DNA of 64,000 bases from Nageia nagi (Eukaryota; Pinophyta), in NCBI GenBank assembly GCA_050084985.1, contig JBITNC010000001.1, positions 91,326,001-91,390,000 of the forward strand, in the 5' to 3' direction. The notes beneath the pieces are model-generated. The model worked only from the letters and a program-made list of their open reading frames with translations, was not told the origin of the DNA and did no database searches. Of this stretch, positions 1-13,310 are shown piece after piece. The position numbers and the translations under genes are program-made. How positions within the stretch are numbered: the stretch's first letter is position 1; every line of letters begins with the position of its first letter.

Positions 1-244
1 TTTATCGAGGTTGAAGAGAAAATCATCAAGAGCACATCATCTAAAACTACATAAATGATAATGGAGATTGCCAACTCATTCTTCATGTTGTAAGCCTCTA
101 GTGCCTTCTCATCAATAGGAGGTACAAGGTTCTCATTCAATATTTTCTAAAGCTTTGTTGCCTATAATTTAACTCTCATCCAGGTTTCCAAATACCAAAG
201 TTGGAACTATCAAGAATGTGATTAGGTAAAAAAGATTATCCCAT
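1..244 (-). pseudogene. Copia A gag, N-terminal fragment, cut by window edge
   Basis: Reading leftwards from a start at 244, the minus strand encodes the beginning of a Ty1/copia gag of the UBN2 type. It is recognised by alignment with copia B (38868 leftwards) and copia D (20579 leftwards), which share the line 'EALEAYNMKNELETS' in decayed form. Several in-frame stops are present and the rest of the element lies beyond the left edge, so only the first 80 or so codons can be seen. Gag would form the nucleocapsid of the retrotransposon particle. The assignment rests on the homologous copies in this window, not on an intact domain. Confidence 0.7.
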
Positions 245-3045
245 TTACTACATAAGAATGTGAAAAATAATAAACATATGGTTTAATAAAAAATATTACA
301 TGTTACATTTAATTAATGAAGACATGCTTGATTTGATTCATAAGTACAAATATTTTACAAATCAAATATACATACCATGTACCTAAATACTTTTATTATC
401 ACCAAGAATCATAGATGTAGAGTGACATTATTGAGGCTTGTTTTTTTGTCTAAAAAATTAAGCCTTCACCTAGATGCCTACACAAGAGGAACCTAAGCAT
501 TACCAATCTTCATCTAGTTCACCTTGGTCAGTATTATACTCTCATAAGGAGAAGTACCTACTATTTTTCAAGGTTATGACATTTATTGGATTAGTAAAAT
601 TATTAATCTTGATTAAATTTCAAGTTATCCTCTTAGGTTATCAATATAATCCCTAAATAGACATGCAAACATGTGGTATCACTACACACATTCTTATCCA
701 CCTATTGGAGTTATGTCTAGACCAACAAAAGATTTAAAAATAACTAAAAAGTACAAATTTTTACCATTTGGATCATCAAACTTAAAGGCTCCAATCTACC
801 TATCTTCACTTCATGACTCCCCAAACAAGTCATGTTGCAAAATATACATGCAGATGTGTCCATTCTAGGGGTTTGCTGATATCAATGTTTACATTTTTGT
901 TTGCATAAGAAAATAAATTAAAAAATGAAATATGAAGTAAAAAAGCATAAGTAAAATATCATCCATTCAAAAAATTTAAAACCTAAGTGTCTAATGGGTT
1001 TTGTTTACCAACCCCTAAAGGACATCATTACATCAATCCTAATTTTGCACAAGTCCATTCTTTCATAAGGAAGTAGATTGCATCATAAACATCTAAATTA
1101 AAATTTTTAATTCCTTAAGCATGCATCACCAAAAAATTAAGTTCTAAGCATGTATCATTATTTAAGTACTAAACATGCATAATTTAAGCATAAACATGCA
1201 TTAACTTTTAAGTAGTAAGTATTAATTTAAAATTTAAGCTTTAAGCATTAACTTAAAATTATGCATGCATTAAAATTTAAGTAAAAAATTCATACAATTT
1301 TTTTTTTTAACTTAAAAGTTGTACCCCTAAAGATAGCATACTTAGCTTAACTTAATACTTTATCCTTAAAAGTATTTTGCATGTTAAAAAAACATTCTAA
1401 CTATACATCCATTCTAATTTTAAGTAAATATAATATATTTTCCCTTAATAGCATTAAAGAAGTAAGACTTCCCCTTTTACTTAAAATTGATCTTAAGGCA
1501 ATAGTAAGTGCCAAGTTTATACTTTAAACATTTTTTCTAAAAAATTGCCATACTTACCAATTCTAAAAATCCTCCATTTTACTTAATAAAAGCTCATGGC
1601 ATTCCCCACCTTTTGCTTAAATTTTTTTTCTCAAAAAATTGAGTCATTATGAATCTTCACTTTATGCATTTAATAGGCTAGATGCAACCTACACTTTTCC
1701 TAAATACATTTAATTTTTACCCACTAGTTTAATGCTTTTATGCATTTTACTCCATGCATAGTAAGTCATGATGAGAAAAGTGGACTTGCTTCTAAGAAAG
1801 AAAAAAATAAATGCTCATCAACCACTTTAAGTTAAAAATAAATAATTTGTAAAAATACTTGCAAGAAGAATAAAAAATATCAATGAATCACTTAGGAAGG
1901 AGAAAGAAATAAAGGGGGGGCATTTAAGAGGTCACGTAAGACTTAGAGGCCAAAGGAGGGAATCACAATGAAGGGAGGTCATAGCATAGGTAAAAAAAAG
2001 GGGGGTTTTGTTGGAGGCATCAACAAAGGGCATGAGGATCCATGATGAGATGGAGCCACCAACTGCTTATTCTGTGGATTCCAAATAAAATCAGAAGAGG
2101 TGCAGGGTAGAAGGTAGCTAGGGAGGCCATAGTTGGTTGATGAGGAGTCGAAATCACTTGAATAGGGTGGCTAGGAAGAGGCCACAAGGTAGAGGGGATT
2201 GTAGTTGCATGAAACATGAGTCTCAATTACCACTAAGCTACCACCATACCCCCATTTAAATAGAAGTTTAGAGGAGTGGATGGCAGTGAGGAGGAGGTCG
2301 CCACTAGTGGAGGAGTGGATGGTGGTGAGGAGGGAGGCCACTGCCAGAATTACAGCCTTTAAACTTTATTTTTAAAATTTTGTAAACATGCAAAATGTTT
2401 ACTACATGAATGCAAAAGTATTCACATTTTCCTCATTTTTTTTGAATATATATATTGTAAGATTAAAAAAAATTACTAACAAAATAGTTTTTTTTTTTTA
2501 AATCATAACATTTATACATTTTTTTTAAAAAATGCATATTAAAAAATGTACTTTGAAATATGACATAATATAATTTTAAAAAAATGTAATTTGTACATTA
2601 ACCCCCCTTTTTTTGAAAAATATGGTAAAAATACACCTTAATAAGAAAAAGGTTAGTATCCAAAACATGGTAAAAAATTGGATCATACTTCTTAATTTTA
2701 AGCATATTTTGTAATATTACACAAATTTTGTATAATGATCCATTCTTTTAAAAAAATGTAGCAATTAAAAAAATTGCAAGTAACATAGGAGGTTAGCATT
2801 AATTAAATTTTTTTTTACAATTTTGTTAGCCATATTATGTTCAAAAGAACTAACACATAGCAAATAATATGTTAGTAGCATGATTCAAAAATAAAAAAAT
2901 AATAACTAAGAGGAAAGGAATTTATACCTTCTCTTAGTTTTACCTCAACAATGAAATTAAGAGATGAGGTGTAGAATGAGGAATGAAGATCACCAAGTTA
3001 AAGAAGAAGGCCCCAACACTAAGGATGTGAAGAGGAGCCTCCAAG
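245..3045 (-). other. Copia A long untranslated leader
   Basis: About 2.8 kb lies between the primer binding site and the gag start of copia A. It has no convincing ORF. A block at about 420-900 is conserved in the leaders of copia B (about 44690-45180) and copia D (about 20850-21300 and 23870-24330). The middle (about 1260-1870 and 2380-2930) is A/T homopolymer-rich, and 1880-2350 is purine-rich and G-rich. Small ORFs on the plus strand, such as 474-656, are antisense to the element and probably not genes. Confidence 0.6.
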
Positions 3046-3059
3046 GAGCTCTGATACCA
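3046..3059 (-). promoter_or_regulatory. Primer binding site of copia A
   Basis: The minus strand reads TGGTATCAGAGCTC, the standard complement of the 3' end of initiator tRNA-Met used by most plant copia elements. It lies two bases inside the 5' LTR end, as expected, and fixes the orientation of element A. Confidence 0.9.
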
Positions 3060-3061
3060 AA

Positions 3062-3561
3062 TGAAGGAGTTACAATATAACCAAAATAACTCTAAACTCC
3101 TAAATATCACATGTAAGCTCACAAATCACATATAAATAACTCACAAAGTAATCTCACAAAGATAACTCAAGATGTAAGTGGTTCCTCCAACTAGGAGTAC
3201 ATCCACTAACTAGATCTCACTTCTTAACAAATATGCACTCTTATAATCCTCCTAAACTTTTCTTCTAAACACTATCCTATAGCATAACTTTAATCCACAA
3301 ATTGATGTATAATCATAAAGAGGGAGCCTTCTATTTATAGGTCAAAATCCCTCTTCAGATCATCCTTTTATCCAATGTACAAAAGAATAACATGCACATC
3401 CTTTTACCTAAGGGGCATACTCATGACATGAAGTGTAGGATAAGTTACATTATCATATTCACTTAAATAATTAAGGTATCAAATGATACCCTTAAGTATT
3501 AGTGAACTTACATAGAAGATTATTATAAAACCTTTACAATAATGTATTATACATTCCAACA
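3062..3561 (-). repeat. 5' LTR of copia A
   Basis: A 500-bp LTR begins TGTTGGAATG and ends CTCCTTCA on the minus strand (TG...CA). It aligns along its length with the LTRs of copia B (34435-34935 and 46651-47148), sharing the plus-strand words 'gtaagtggttcctccaacta' and 'acatccactaactagatctc'. The matching 3' LTR is outside the window, so no target duplication can be tested. Confidence 0.88.
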
Positions 3562-3564
3562 AGG

Positions 3565-5155
3565 GGGAAGCCTTGTTCACTCATATGGTGATAAGAATAC
3601 TGCTAGACAGTCCTTGAGAGAAGTGAAAGCATCTAATCACTGAATCATATAGTCTAGAGATTACTATACGAAGTTCACTAGATATGCCAACTGATTGGAG
3701 TCTCTCAAATAGTAGATGTCGAGACATAATATCAAAGGCTTTTCTAAAATCCATAAAGTAATAGAATACTTTCAAAGATCTAGAGCATGCCTCCTTTATG
3801 ATAGCTTTGAGAACTAAGATATGGTCTATAGTATGGTAATCTTGATGAAAACTAGCTTGGCCCATGGTCCTATGTCCCTCCTCTTCTAATATGAGAGATA
3901 AAATTTCATCTAATGTTATGGCATAAAGCTTGGCAAAGATATGTCCAATCATGATGGTCTTGTAGTTACTGGGTTCATGTGAATCCCCTACTTTGTGAAT
4001 GGGATGGATGATATGCCAAGTCAAAGAACTAGAAAATCTTGAGCAAACAGTGAGATTAAAGAGATCAATAAGGGGCCCAATAAGTAAATCAATACCATGA
4101 TTCCAAAATTTTTCTAGCAACCCATACAGATCTATTGTTTTACCATACAAAGTTTTCTAATAGCATGCTTGATAAGTTTAGTAGTGAAGATGTGGCAAGA
4201 AGTGGGGGGAAGGAGGCAATATGATGGGAGGATGGTAAAGAGTTATGAAGCATTGGAGGTCTAATTTAAGATACTGATCTCATGGTTGATATGATCTTTG
4301 GGGAGGATAAGGTGCCAAAATGATTTAGGAGAATGTCAAGGGAATAGATAAGATCAAGTCTATGTTGAGAGATAAATAAATGCTTTTTCTTTCAAAAAAG
4401 CATCTTATAAGCTCTATGAGAAGCTATCATGAGATGGGGAGAGAAACAAATGGTATGTTTTAGTGTTTGATGAGCAAGTTTGCATTCCTCATTGTACCAA
4501 ATATTCATGTGACAATGGCTTAGGGGATAAGGATGGGGAGGGTACCATATGGAATGAGGATAAGAGTCCAAAGTAGCTATCTAGAGTGCCTTGAATAAGA
4601 AAGTGGAGTGATTAGCTGCAATGGAAATATAAGGTGGATTAGAAAAAATTTGATGTAAATGATCCATAGAGGAAATGTAGTAATGATAACTCAAAGTTTA
4701 TAATAGATTGAGGGGAGGAAGTGGAGGAAAGAGGTGGTGGAGTATGAGGTGTGGTAGCAACCAATGTAAGTGAAAGTATAGAGTGGTCAGTGAAGGGAGA
4801 AGGGTGATTAGAGATATTGTAGTGAGAAATGGACATAATGAGAGTAATGGGAGAAATAATATAATCTTCCATACTAGCTCTACCAATGTGGGAAAAACAA
4901 GTGAACCCTTTAGAATCAGGAAAGCAAGGTAACCCATTGAGGGTAATGACCCTGTTAGATTCTCCCAACTCTAGAAGATGCTTCCCATAAGTAGTAACTT
5001 ATGTATCAATGAGAGAATTACAAACATAGCATGTTGTGTGGTTAGGAATCACTTCACCTAAAAGGGTTAGCAAAATGAAAAAAACCCCTTTTCTAAGGTT
5101 TTGATCATCATCAACCTTGACCCCATGAGGGTGTTAGGTTTGTTTAATCTATATG
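3565..5155 (-). pseudogene. Old LINE fragment: endonuclease end plus reverse transcriptase
   Basis: Two adjoining minus-strand blocks form a decayed non-LTR retrotransposon pol. At 4639-5150 is the C-terminal part of an AP-type endonuclease, including 'GFTCFSHIGRASMEDYIISP' and the SDH-like 'FTDHSILSLTL'. At 3581-4150 a 189-residue frame carries reverse transcriptase block 'SNYKTIMI', the 'HQDYHTIDHILVLK' region and the first catalytic motif 'FMDFRKAFD'. The last catalytic aspartate pair is not present. Sequence style differs from the full LINE at 38909-44514, so this is another clade. It begins only 3 bp beyond the copia A LTR, so copia A may have truncated it. Confidence 0.8.
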
Positions 5156-7220
5156 ACCTAAAATGTATCCTATTAGAGTGTGTCTTTTGGATCAAGAACA
5201 ATTATTATTAAAATCACTCAATGGGATAACAATATTCAAAGTGGAAGAATTACCTTATGATATGCTTCAGGTACAAATTTTGAAGGTTTCTTGTTTGCTC
5301 TTAGTACGATTGCTCCCTCCTATAACTTACATAAGATGAAGTTGCAAAATGAGCTACAACCATATTAAAAGGTGGTAAGCCTACCTAAGAAAAATATAGA
5401 TGGAGTGTGTAACAATAAATAATAGTTTATGAATCTTGTATAATCTCTAAGTTAGAGTGGCGATGTGACAAGTCACACTAAGATCAAACCTTAACTCATG
5501 AATTTCAACTCTCATTTCGACTCTAGAAGCATCTAGTAATCATTCAACACCACTTTTTATTTATTAATTTTTTAAAAATAAGTTTTCATATCAATAAGTT
5601 TTCTCTCTTGAATTTATTTTTTCATGTTATTTTGTTTGTAATTAAGGTGTTATATTTTCATATAAAAATTTAAATTTTGAATGTGGACATCTTTTGAATG
5701 CAAGATTCTTATTTTAACAAAAAAAAAAGTGAATATAATTACAATCTTTTAACTTATTTCATATTATGTTTCATATATTGTATATGATATAATAAATAGA
5801 TTTTTGGATAAAATCATAACATAGTTATTTTTACTTAATGTGAATCATTAATCATATGATAAAATCATAAACATTATTTGTATATAATTTATTTATTTAG
5901 AAAATATAACTATATTTTTTGATATGGTTAGGTTAAATTTGTTTAAACATACAATTATAATCATAGTGATATATATTATATTACTTATTTTTTATAATTT
6001 GTATCCCTAAATATTTTAACATATAATATGTTCATGTTGTGATAACTTTCAACAAGATATTAAGTAAAATAATAAATTATTTAGTATAAAGCATTCATCA
6101 ATGTAGTGCTTAGCTTATGTTTGTATCTTCAATGGTATGTGTTTATGTTAAGAGATATACTTAATATCTTAATGGACATAATTTTCAATATAATAAGTAT
6201 ATTTTATAGTGGTTGCATGCATAATCAAGGTAATGTGTTACCATATGATTAACCAAAGCTTGGTGCTTAAAGTTATGATTATTTATATGATTGATGTATC
6301 TATTGGACATGGGTGTCCAACATACAAGTAAAAAATGCATCTTACTACCCTATAGTATATTGGTGAACACTAAGTGTGAGAAGTATATAGTGTGATCAAT
6401 TTATGTATAAGAATTCAAGTACATCATGTACTAAGTACAATTGTATGGTCATTCTTGATTGAATGAATAAATATCTTTAGTGGAAAGTGATGTGGTTGGG
6501 CATCAAGTAGAGATTTTAGTATAAAAATTAATTATCATAAAAGTAAGCAATTAGTATTTCATAAGGAGGTCAAATATTAATATTATTGTAAATAATATTA
6601 AGACATTTTATAGGTTGTGAGTTTGGTGAGGTCATCAAAATTATGAAAGATATTAATATTCATGTTTTTATTTTTGACATCATCGATATTAATGTTCATG
6701 TTTTTCTTTTTGACTCTGCCTACCTCATGTACTAGTAAGTACTAGCATTTATTTCTTTCTACAATCATGTAGATGAGTATTTAATGCTCACAAATTTGAT
6801 CTTAGATTGGTCAGATTTGATTTTGTATTTAAGCATGACTTCCTTCATCCTTCTTTGAATTTTTTTGGCACACCATTAATTTTAACAGTGTTTTGGGAGT
6901 GTCAAAATACTAAACCAACTTTCTCAAGGAATTTATATGGGTGAATTCCCATTGAATTGTAAGATTTTTTATGTTGTATTAATTTTACACTAAAATAACA
7001 AGAACAAATTCTTTGCAACATTTTTTACATTTCTATGTTTGCATTTCATATTTGTTAGGTGTATAGTGATATAAATCACTCCTATGGTATTATATATTGG
7101 ATTTGGAGTTAAAAAAGGTATTATTTGCTTATTTCATGGTCTTTTAGTTTAATGGGTACTTGTTTGTTTTTCATTTCATTTACTTATTTTGGAGATATAT
7201 TTGTTTGTTTTCCATTTCAA
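5156..7220. other. No gene seen; AT-rich spacer
   Basis: Strongly AT-rich sequence with no ORF that resembles a known family. The stretch just before 7221 (from about 6890, TGTTTTGGG... to ...CCATTTCA) could be the 5' LTR of copia relic G because it abuts a primer binding site, but no second copy was found to prove this. Confidence 0.5.
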
Positions 7221-9400
7221 TTAGTATCAGAGAAATTCATTCTATCGATTTAAAATGGAACATAAGAATGGAAATACATTGTAGTTGTAAATTCCTATAT
7301 TCACTAGTGAAAACTTCAAGTATTTGAGTATTCAAATGAGGATATTTTTCATCTCATAAGACCTTTGCAGTCTTATTTCTCAGGGCTATGTTGAACCTAA
7401 TATTGTAGCCTTTATTACACTTACAATAGATGAGAATAAGGAGCTTTTGGAGGCCAAGAAGAAGGATGCCAAAGCTCTATTCACCATTTAGAGTAGGATA
7501 TATGTTTCAATCTTCCCTAAGATTATAGTGTGAAAATTCTCCAATGAGGCATGAGAGACTCTTGAGAGTGCATACAAGGGATATTCAAAGGTAAGAGTCG
7601 CTAATATTCAAATCTTACATAAAGATTTTGAATCTCTAATAATGAATGATGATGAGACTATTGATATCTTCATGTATAGCGTACATATTCTAGTTAATAC
7701 TATTCATGCACATGGTGAGTCGCTAGATGATACTAAGATTGTGGAGAAAGTATTGATAAGCTTTTCCAATAAGTTTCATCCTATCACCATTTTCATTAAG
7801 GATTCTAGAAATTTATCTCAACTCACTCTAGTTGAGTTGATCAAAATATTACAACCTATGAGAATAAAATAAAGGACATGTATGATAATTTTAATCAAGC
7901 ATTCTAAGGTAAACTTAGACTTAGCGACCAACCATATACTTCCTCCAATTTAGAATCTCCTTCACAAGGCTATGGAGAATCAAGTTGCAGTAGAGGTCAT
8001 ACATATGGTGATTGTGGTATAGGAAGATACAATTCCATTAATATAAGATATAGATTAGCCCAAAATATTATGATTTCTATGGAAAGGATAATCACATAGA
8101 ACAATAATGCTCCAATAAAAGGAACCAACAAAAGACCAATTTTAGTGAAGAGTAAGGTAAAAATAATCTCTTTGTTATAAAAAATTTGAATTTGTTAATG
8201 ATCATATTTGGTACATTAATAGTGTTTGTTGAAATAACATGATTGGAATGCAAACCTGTTTGTAAAGCTTGAAGAAAATATTAGTGGAAAAATCAAGTTT
8301 GATGATAACAATCAAGTCAACATTGCTAGAAAAGGATCTATTACCTTCAAGGCAAAGATAGATAAGATCTTGCATGTGAATGATACTTTATATGTTCAAG
8401 AGCTGAAGCATAATTTGTTGAGCATTGGTTAGTTATGATTGAATAACTTCAAATTAGACTTTGAGAAGAAGGTTTACAAAATAACAAATTAGACAAATCA
8501 TCAAGTATTCATCATTATTCCCATGCCTGAGAATAGAATGTACATGATAAATATGTAGCCAACTACTATAAAATGCTTGAAAATCACATCAAAACTAGCA
8601 TGTTTATGGCACAAGAGGTTTTGAAACCTCAACTCACTAAATGGATTACATAATATTGTGAAAGGTATTCCAACATATCAATATCTATGGACTAATGCAA
8701 ACTTTGAGCATTGTTAAGTGCATTTATATTCTCATGTTTATTGATGATCATCCTAGAATGAGTTGGTTGTATTTGTTGTACATTAAATATAATGATTTTG
8801 ACTATTTTTCCAAGTTCAAGCCCTTAGTAGAGAAATCCTCTAGACATCACATCAAGAAATTACAAATGAAACATGGTGGTAAATTTATTTCTAATTATTT
8901 CAAATATTTTTGTAGCAGCATGGCATCTAGAGGCAGTACATGATAATGTACACTACTTAGAAAGATAGAGTTTTTGAAAGAAAGAATCAAATAGTTGTTG
9001 AGATGGTTCATGCATGCTAAAAGAAATGGGCATGGACAAAAGTTATTGTATGAATCTATTCACACAATTATTTACATTTGAATTATTTCTTGATAATGAT
9101 AATGTAGAATTCAACCCCATATGAAGCTTGTTTTGATAAGAAGCCAAGCATAACACATATGAGGATATTTAGCTCCACTTGCTACATGCATTTTCCTAAG
9201 GATAATTTCCAAAAGATGGATGATAAATCCATCAAGTGTATCTTGTTTAGATACTATAATAAATCCAAATCCTACATGTGCTATGATCCCATCACCAAGA
9301 AGCTACAGATTAATCATGATGTGATCTTTGATGAAGGGGAGGTGTAGCCACCTAAAATTAATTTCTTATTTATTAATAAATCATATTTTAGGTATCAAAA
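7221..9400 (+). pseudogene. Copia relic G: gag, protease and integrase start
   Basis: A plus-strand copia relic begins with a primer-binding-like TTAGTATCAGAG (7221-7232). Gag covers about 7253-7920 and includes 'NFKYLSIQMRIF' near its start and, in the 76-residue frame at 7642-7872, 'LVELIKIL'. The protease and GAG-pre-integrase region lies at about 8200-8690 ('LYVQELKHNLLSIG'; the catalytic DSG has become NSV). Integrase fragments cover 8695-9350, with 'FIDDHPRMSWLYLL' and 'KCILFRYYNKSKSYMCY'. About 100 bp around 8670 are missing relative to relic E. Reverse transcriptase and RNase H are absent, so this is a truncated, multiply stopped copy. Confidence 0.85.
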
Positions 9401-11839
9401 CTATATATTATTTAAATCATGCAAATATCTATAATATCAAGCGTAATGTGTTAATCATATGCTAATCGAAGCTAATATCTCTTAATCATGTTATATATAT
9501 ATAATTATATTTAGAATATCATTTTTTTTATAATATTGGTGGTGGTTTTTGAGGAACCAATAACCTTCAAGCTTCAAAAGGCCCTCAATGTATTTTACAT
9601 TGATATTAGTTCAAAAACTTTTCCCTCTACCACCCTAGGGTATGAATAAAGGAGTCCTTCAACTTGGAGTAGGCTCAAAAAATTTTGAAACATGAAAGAA
9701 TTATTACATTTACATCCAATGTACAAATATTAAAATAGGCATTAAACCTTGTACTTATCCATTCATTTATTCCAAATCCCTAAGAGAATTTGAAATTCTA
9801 AACTTCTTGCTTAGAAAGACTTTGTGATCGAGCCTTGGAAGGTGAGTTTTGAAACCATGGTTCATGGAAAATCATTGCTCAAGTAAGCTAGGAAAATTCT
9901 AATTGAGGCTTGCTTGAGCTGAATGAACATGGCCCTTCTCATAGTGCTCCTAGTACCAACTTGAAACCAAATCCACCAACCCTCTAGAAAGACACCAGAC
10001 CATCATCAAAGCTTAGAGGATGAATCCACCCAAGGAGGAAGGAGAAATGAGCAAGTAGAAAAAAAATAAAAGCCACCTATTCCCATAGGTTTAATACCCA
10101 CCAAAACATAGGAAAATAATAGGACCAAGAACACCTCCCAAAACCCTTAAGCATCACTACAACACCAAAGAGAACAGGGAGAAAATAAGACCCAACTACT
10201 TGAACCCCTAAGGGAGCTTAGCCTTGCTCACTAAAAAGAGGTCCTAACACCACCCAAGTAAACTCAAGACATATTGTGATCCAAAGAGATTAGGGAGGTA
10301 AATCCTTGAGCTCAAACCCAAAACCATAAAAGAGAGGCTTTGGGGAACACCCAATAGAAGAAGACCCAAAATTCTCCAATAGCCTAACCACCAAGGGAAG
10401 AGAAAAAACACCTCATACCTTCCATGTAGAGAACCACATAAATCTCTACAAGCCAACACCAATGAGAGTAAACCCTATCCCAAGAACCAAAAACCTTGCA
10501 TCTCAAGGGAGCCCCTCCCAACCCTTCAACTGCTTAGCACAGAAGCTCTAAATAAACACCATAACCATACAATAGTAGGAGCATGAGAATTCATTGATAG
10601 CCCACCAACCAAAGAAAACCCATGAGGGATGTTTTTCCTTGGTCACAAATTTGAATTACTCCCACATAATTAGGGGAAGGTCATAGATAATTAAAGGATC
10701 TCTAGTTTTGCAAGGATTCCTCCTTTCTTGAGCCCAATAAATGATGGCTCCTCCTCCATGAAAATGGGGAGCTCCATAAAGAGAGAGAGAGTCCATCAGT
10801 GTTAAACACTAAAACCTACTCCATGAAGCCAAGGTCAACCACCATTTAAGGTCTTAAGCCTTTAACACTTGAACTACTCCCAAACACCATCAACCAACCA
10901 TAAGAAAAAACCATCTTCCAAAAAGAAATCTATAGTATCCTCTCTACTTGGGCCATCACTATTGCTAGAATAATCTCTACCACCATCAACGAACCCATAT
11001 CAGCCTTTAAAAATATTTCTAGATTGATTCATTACTATCTCCTTTGGAGCAAATCAAAACCCTAGTGAGGCCATCATCTCGCACATAGAAGGATCATTCA
11101 TGTTCAAAATATCATTAATATTGCATGTTCTTCTATAATTCTATTGAGATGATTAATATTATTTTAAAGTTGGCTCTCACTCTATTCTATGCCTTTACAA
11201 GTATAAAAGGAGTCATAAGACATAATAATCTCTATAATATCTCTCTGATATGTGGTTTTTCATACATCATACTACACTACTTGTGTCTCTCAATGCCACC
11301 TATGTAAGAATCTATTTTAATTTGAGCTTTATTTTATCATCTCACTAGATAAAAAAGGGCCATTGGTGGTGTTTATAAACCACTACCTAAGGCATTTTAC
11401 TAGTGTTTATTTAATTTTTCTCTATGCAAGCACCACCAAAATTTAATCTCCCATGGTGGCAATTTGTAATTATGACCATGTGATTCCTTAAACTGCCACC
11501 TAGGGTCCTACAAAGGTAGGCTTAAAATACCACAATTTGGGGGTGGTTTAAAACTACTATATTAAAAGTTAAGGGATCATTTTATAAATACCACCTAATA
11601 ATGTATTTAACAAAAAAAGGACATATCTTGGAATCATTCTTCTAATGGATAAATGCTTCCAAGATACACAATCCTTAATTACCTAAGGCACCTAATCTCA
11701 GTCATAGTGCTGGACATGATCTCTCAAAGGATGGGCCAATGGAACTGACTAGGTCATCATTCAATCTTTTAACTTACTCATCTTATTCCAATACTAGCAG
11801 CACCCAAAGGAATGCCTAACCACACCTCTATAGTGTCCC
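9401..11839. other. No gene seen; includes a less AT-rich block
   Basis: From about 9540 to 11080 the base composition is visibly richer in G and C than its surroundings, with many CC/CAC-rich words, but no ORF resembles a known protein. The 72-codon minus frame at 10244-10462 is hydrophobic and unrecognised. At about 11360-11610 the ends 'ggtggtgtttataaa' and, inverted, 'ggtggtatttataaa' hint at a small inverted-repeat element. Confidence 0.4.
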
Positions 11840-13310
11840 AATCCATGGATATGAAATGATCCAAGTGTATCATATGAAATGATATAAGTTCGCCAACATA
11901 AGATTCAAAATTATATAAGTACATATGATATGAAATGATCTAAATGCATCACATATATGATATGAAATTATCTAAGTACTCCAAATTATATGAAATGAAC
12001 CAAGTGGGATCCTTCATTGCATATCCTATAATCAAAACTTTTTTACAAATAAATTATGGCATATGATATGAAATGATTTATATACACCATATATGATCCA
12101 AAAACTAGCTTGGAGAAGGAAACCAATTGTTCAACCCAAAAAAAATATAAGTATCAAAAATGATTCCAAAAATGGTAAGTTGGCAAAAACATGCTTGCAA
12201 TACTTAGCCAAACACAAAAAATCTATATGGTTCCCAAGTGGATATCGTTTTGTATATAACAAAATGATGAGATAAAAATAATGAAACATGTTATAGTTTC
12301 TTTCATTGTAGTCCTGTATCAAAATATTTTTACAAATAAATTATGACATGTGATATGGAATCATTTAAATACACAATATCATCTAAAAAAAATCTTGGAG
12401 AAGGGAAGCAACTATTCAAATAAAAAATTTATGTCAAAAACTAATCTAAATATGGTAAGTTGGTGAAAACATGCTTGTAATACTTAGACAAACACAAAAA
12501 AATATTTGGTTCCCAAGTGGATTCATGTTGTATATACATAATGATGAGATGAAAGTAATGGAACATGTTGTGGGCTCCTTCATTTCTTAGCTTGTATCAA
12601 ACTTTTTTACAAATAAATTATGACATGTGATATGGAATTATTTAAATATACCATATGGTCCAAAAATCAACTTGGATAAGGAAAACAATTGTTCAATAAA
12701 GAAAATTTTTAAATGTCAAAACCTAGTCCAAAGTTGGATAAATTGGCCTCATCCACCATATGGTCCAAAAATCAACTTGGATAAGGAAAACAATTGTTCA
12801 ATAAAGAAAATTTTTAAATGTCAAAACCTAGTCCAAAGTTGGATAAATTGGCCTCATCCACCATATATTCTGAAATGATGTAATTGTATTGTATGATATA
12901 AAATGATCTAAATACACTATATGATATGAAAAAATAATACAAGATGGTCTAAGTACCTTTGAAACCTCATGAAATTCATTAATTAGGCTTTCATTAAAAA
13001 ACTACCTAGATCTAGTCTTTAAAGCTGTAGTCTTTTGCCCAATGCCGAGTTGTTAGTATTTAAAGTTTTTGTCAAATTTTATTGTCATCAAAGTCTGACA
13101 AATAATTTAGAGTTAGACATATACTTTAAAAGCCAATAACCAAAGAATTGGGGTAAAGGCTGCATACCTAAGGCCCTTTTAATTTTTTTACAAGCACAAT
13201 GATATGGTGTATGCTTTCAAGTAATGTACTACACCATATAAAATAATCTTTCACAATGACATGAAAATACACCAACATATGATATTATATGATATGAAAA
13301 TCAAGGATAA
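11840..13310. repeat. Degenerate tandem array with GATATGAAATGAT motif
   Basis: Units of about 280 bp recur: the word 'ttttacaaataaatta' begins at 12041, 12327 and 12605, each time followed by a (t/g)gatatg(g/a)aat motif, an aacttggagaagga-like word and 'caagtggat'. Flanking parts (11840-12000 and 12890-13310) carry many scattered 'gatatgaaatgat' words. No coding potential is convincing; the short ORFs here follow the repeat period. Confidence 0.7.
12651..12860. repeat. Perfect 105-bp tandem duplication
   Basis: Positions 12651-12755 and 12756-12860 are identical by eye over 105 bp, each starting with ccatatggtccaaaaa. Because 105 is a multiple of three, an ORF through it (12627-12878) shows a 35-residue protein repeat, which is a by-product. 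Lack of divergence indicates a recent slippage or unequal exchange inside the older array. Confidence 0.92.

Noticed and set aside
474-868. Plus-strand ORFs of 60 and 65 codons in the copia A leader
   Set aside because: Antisense to the element. The corresponding blocks in the B and D leaders do not keep the frame open, so the similarity is at DNA level.
12041-12860. CRISPR-like array
   Set aside because: The repeat units are long, contiguous and without unique spacers, in a plant nuclear context.
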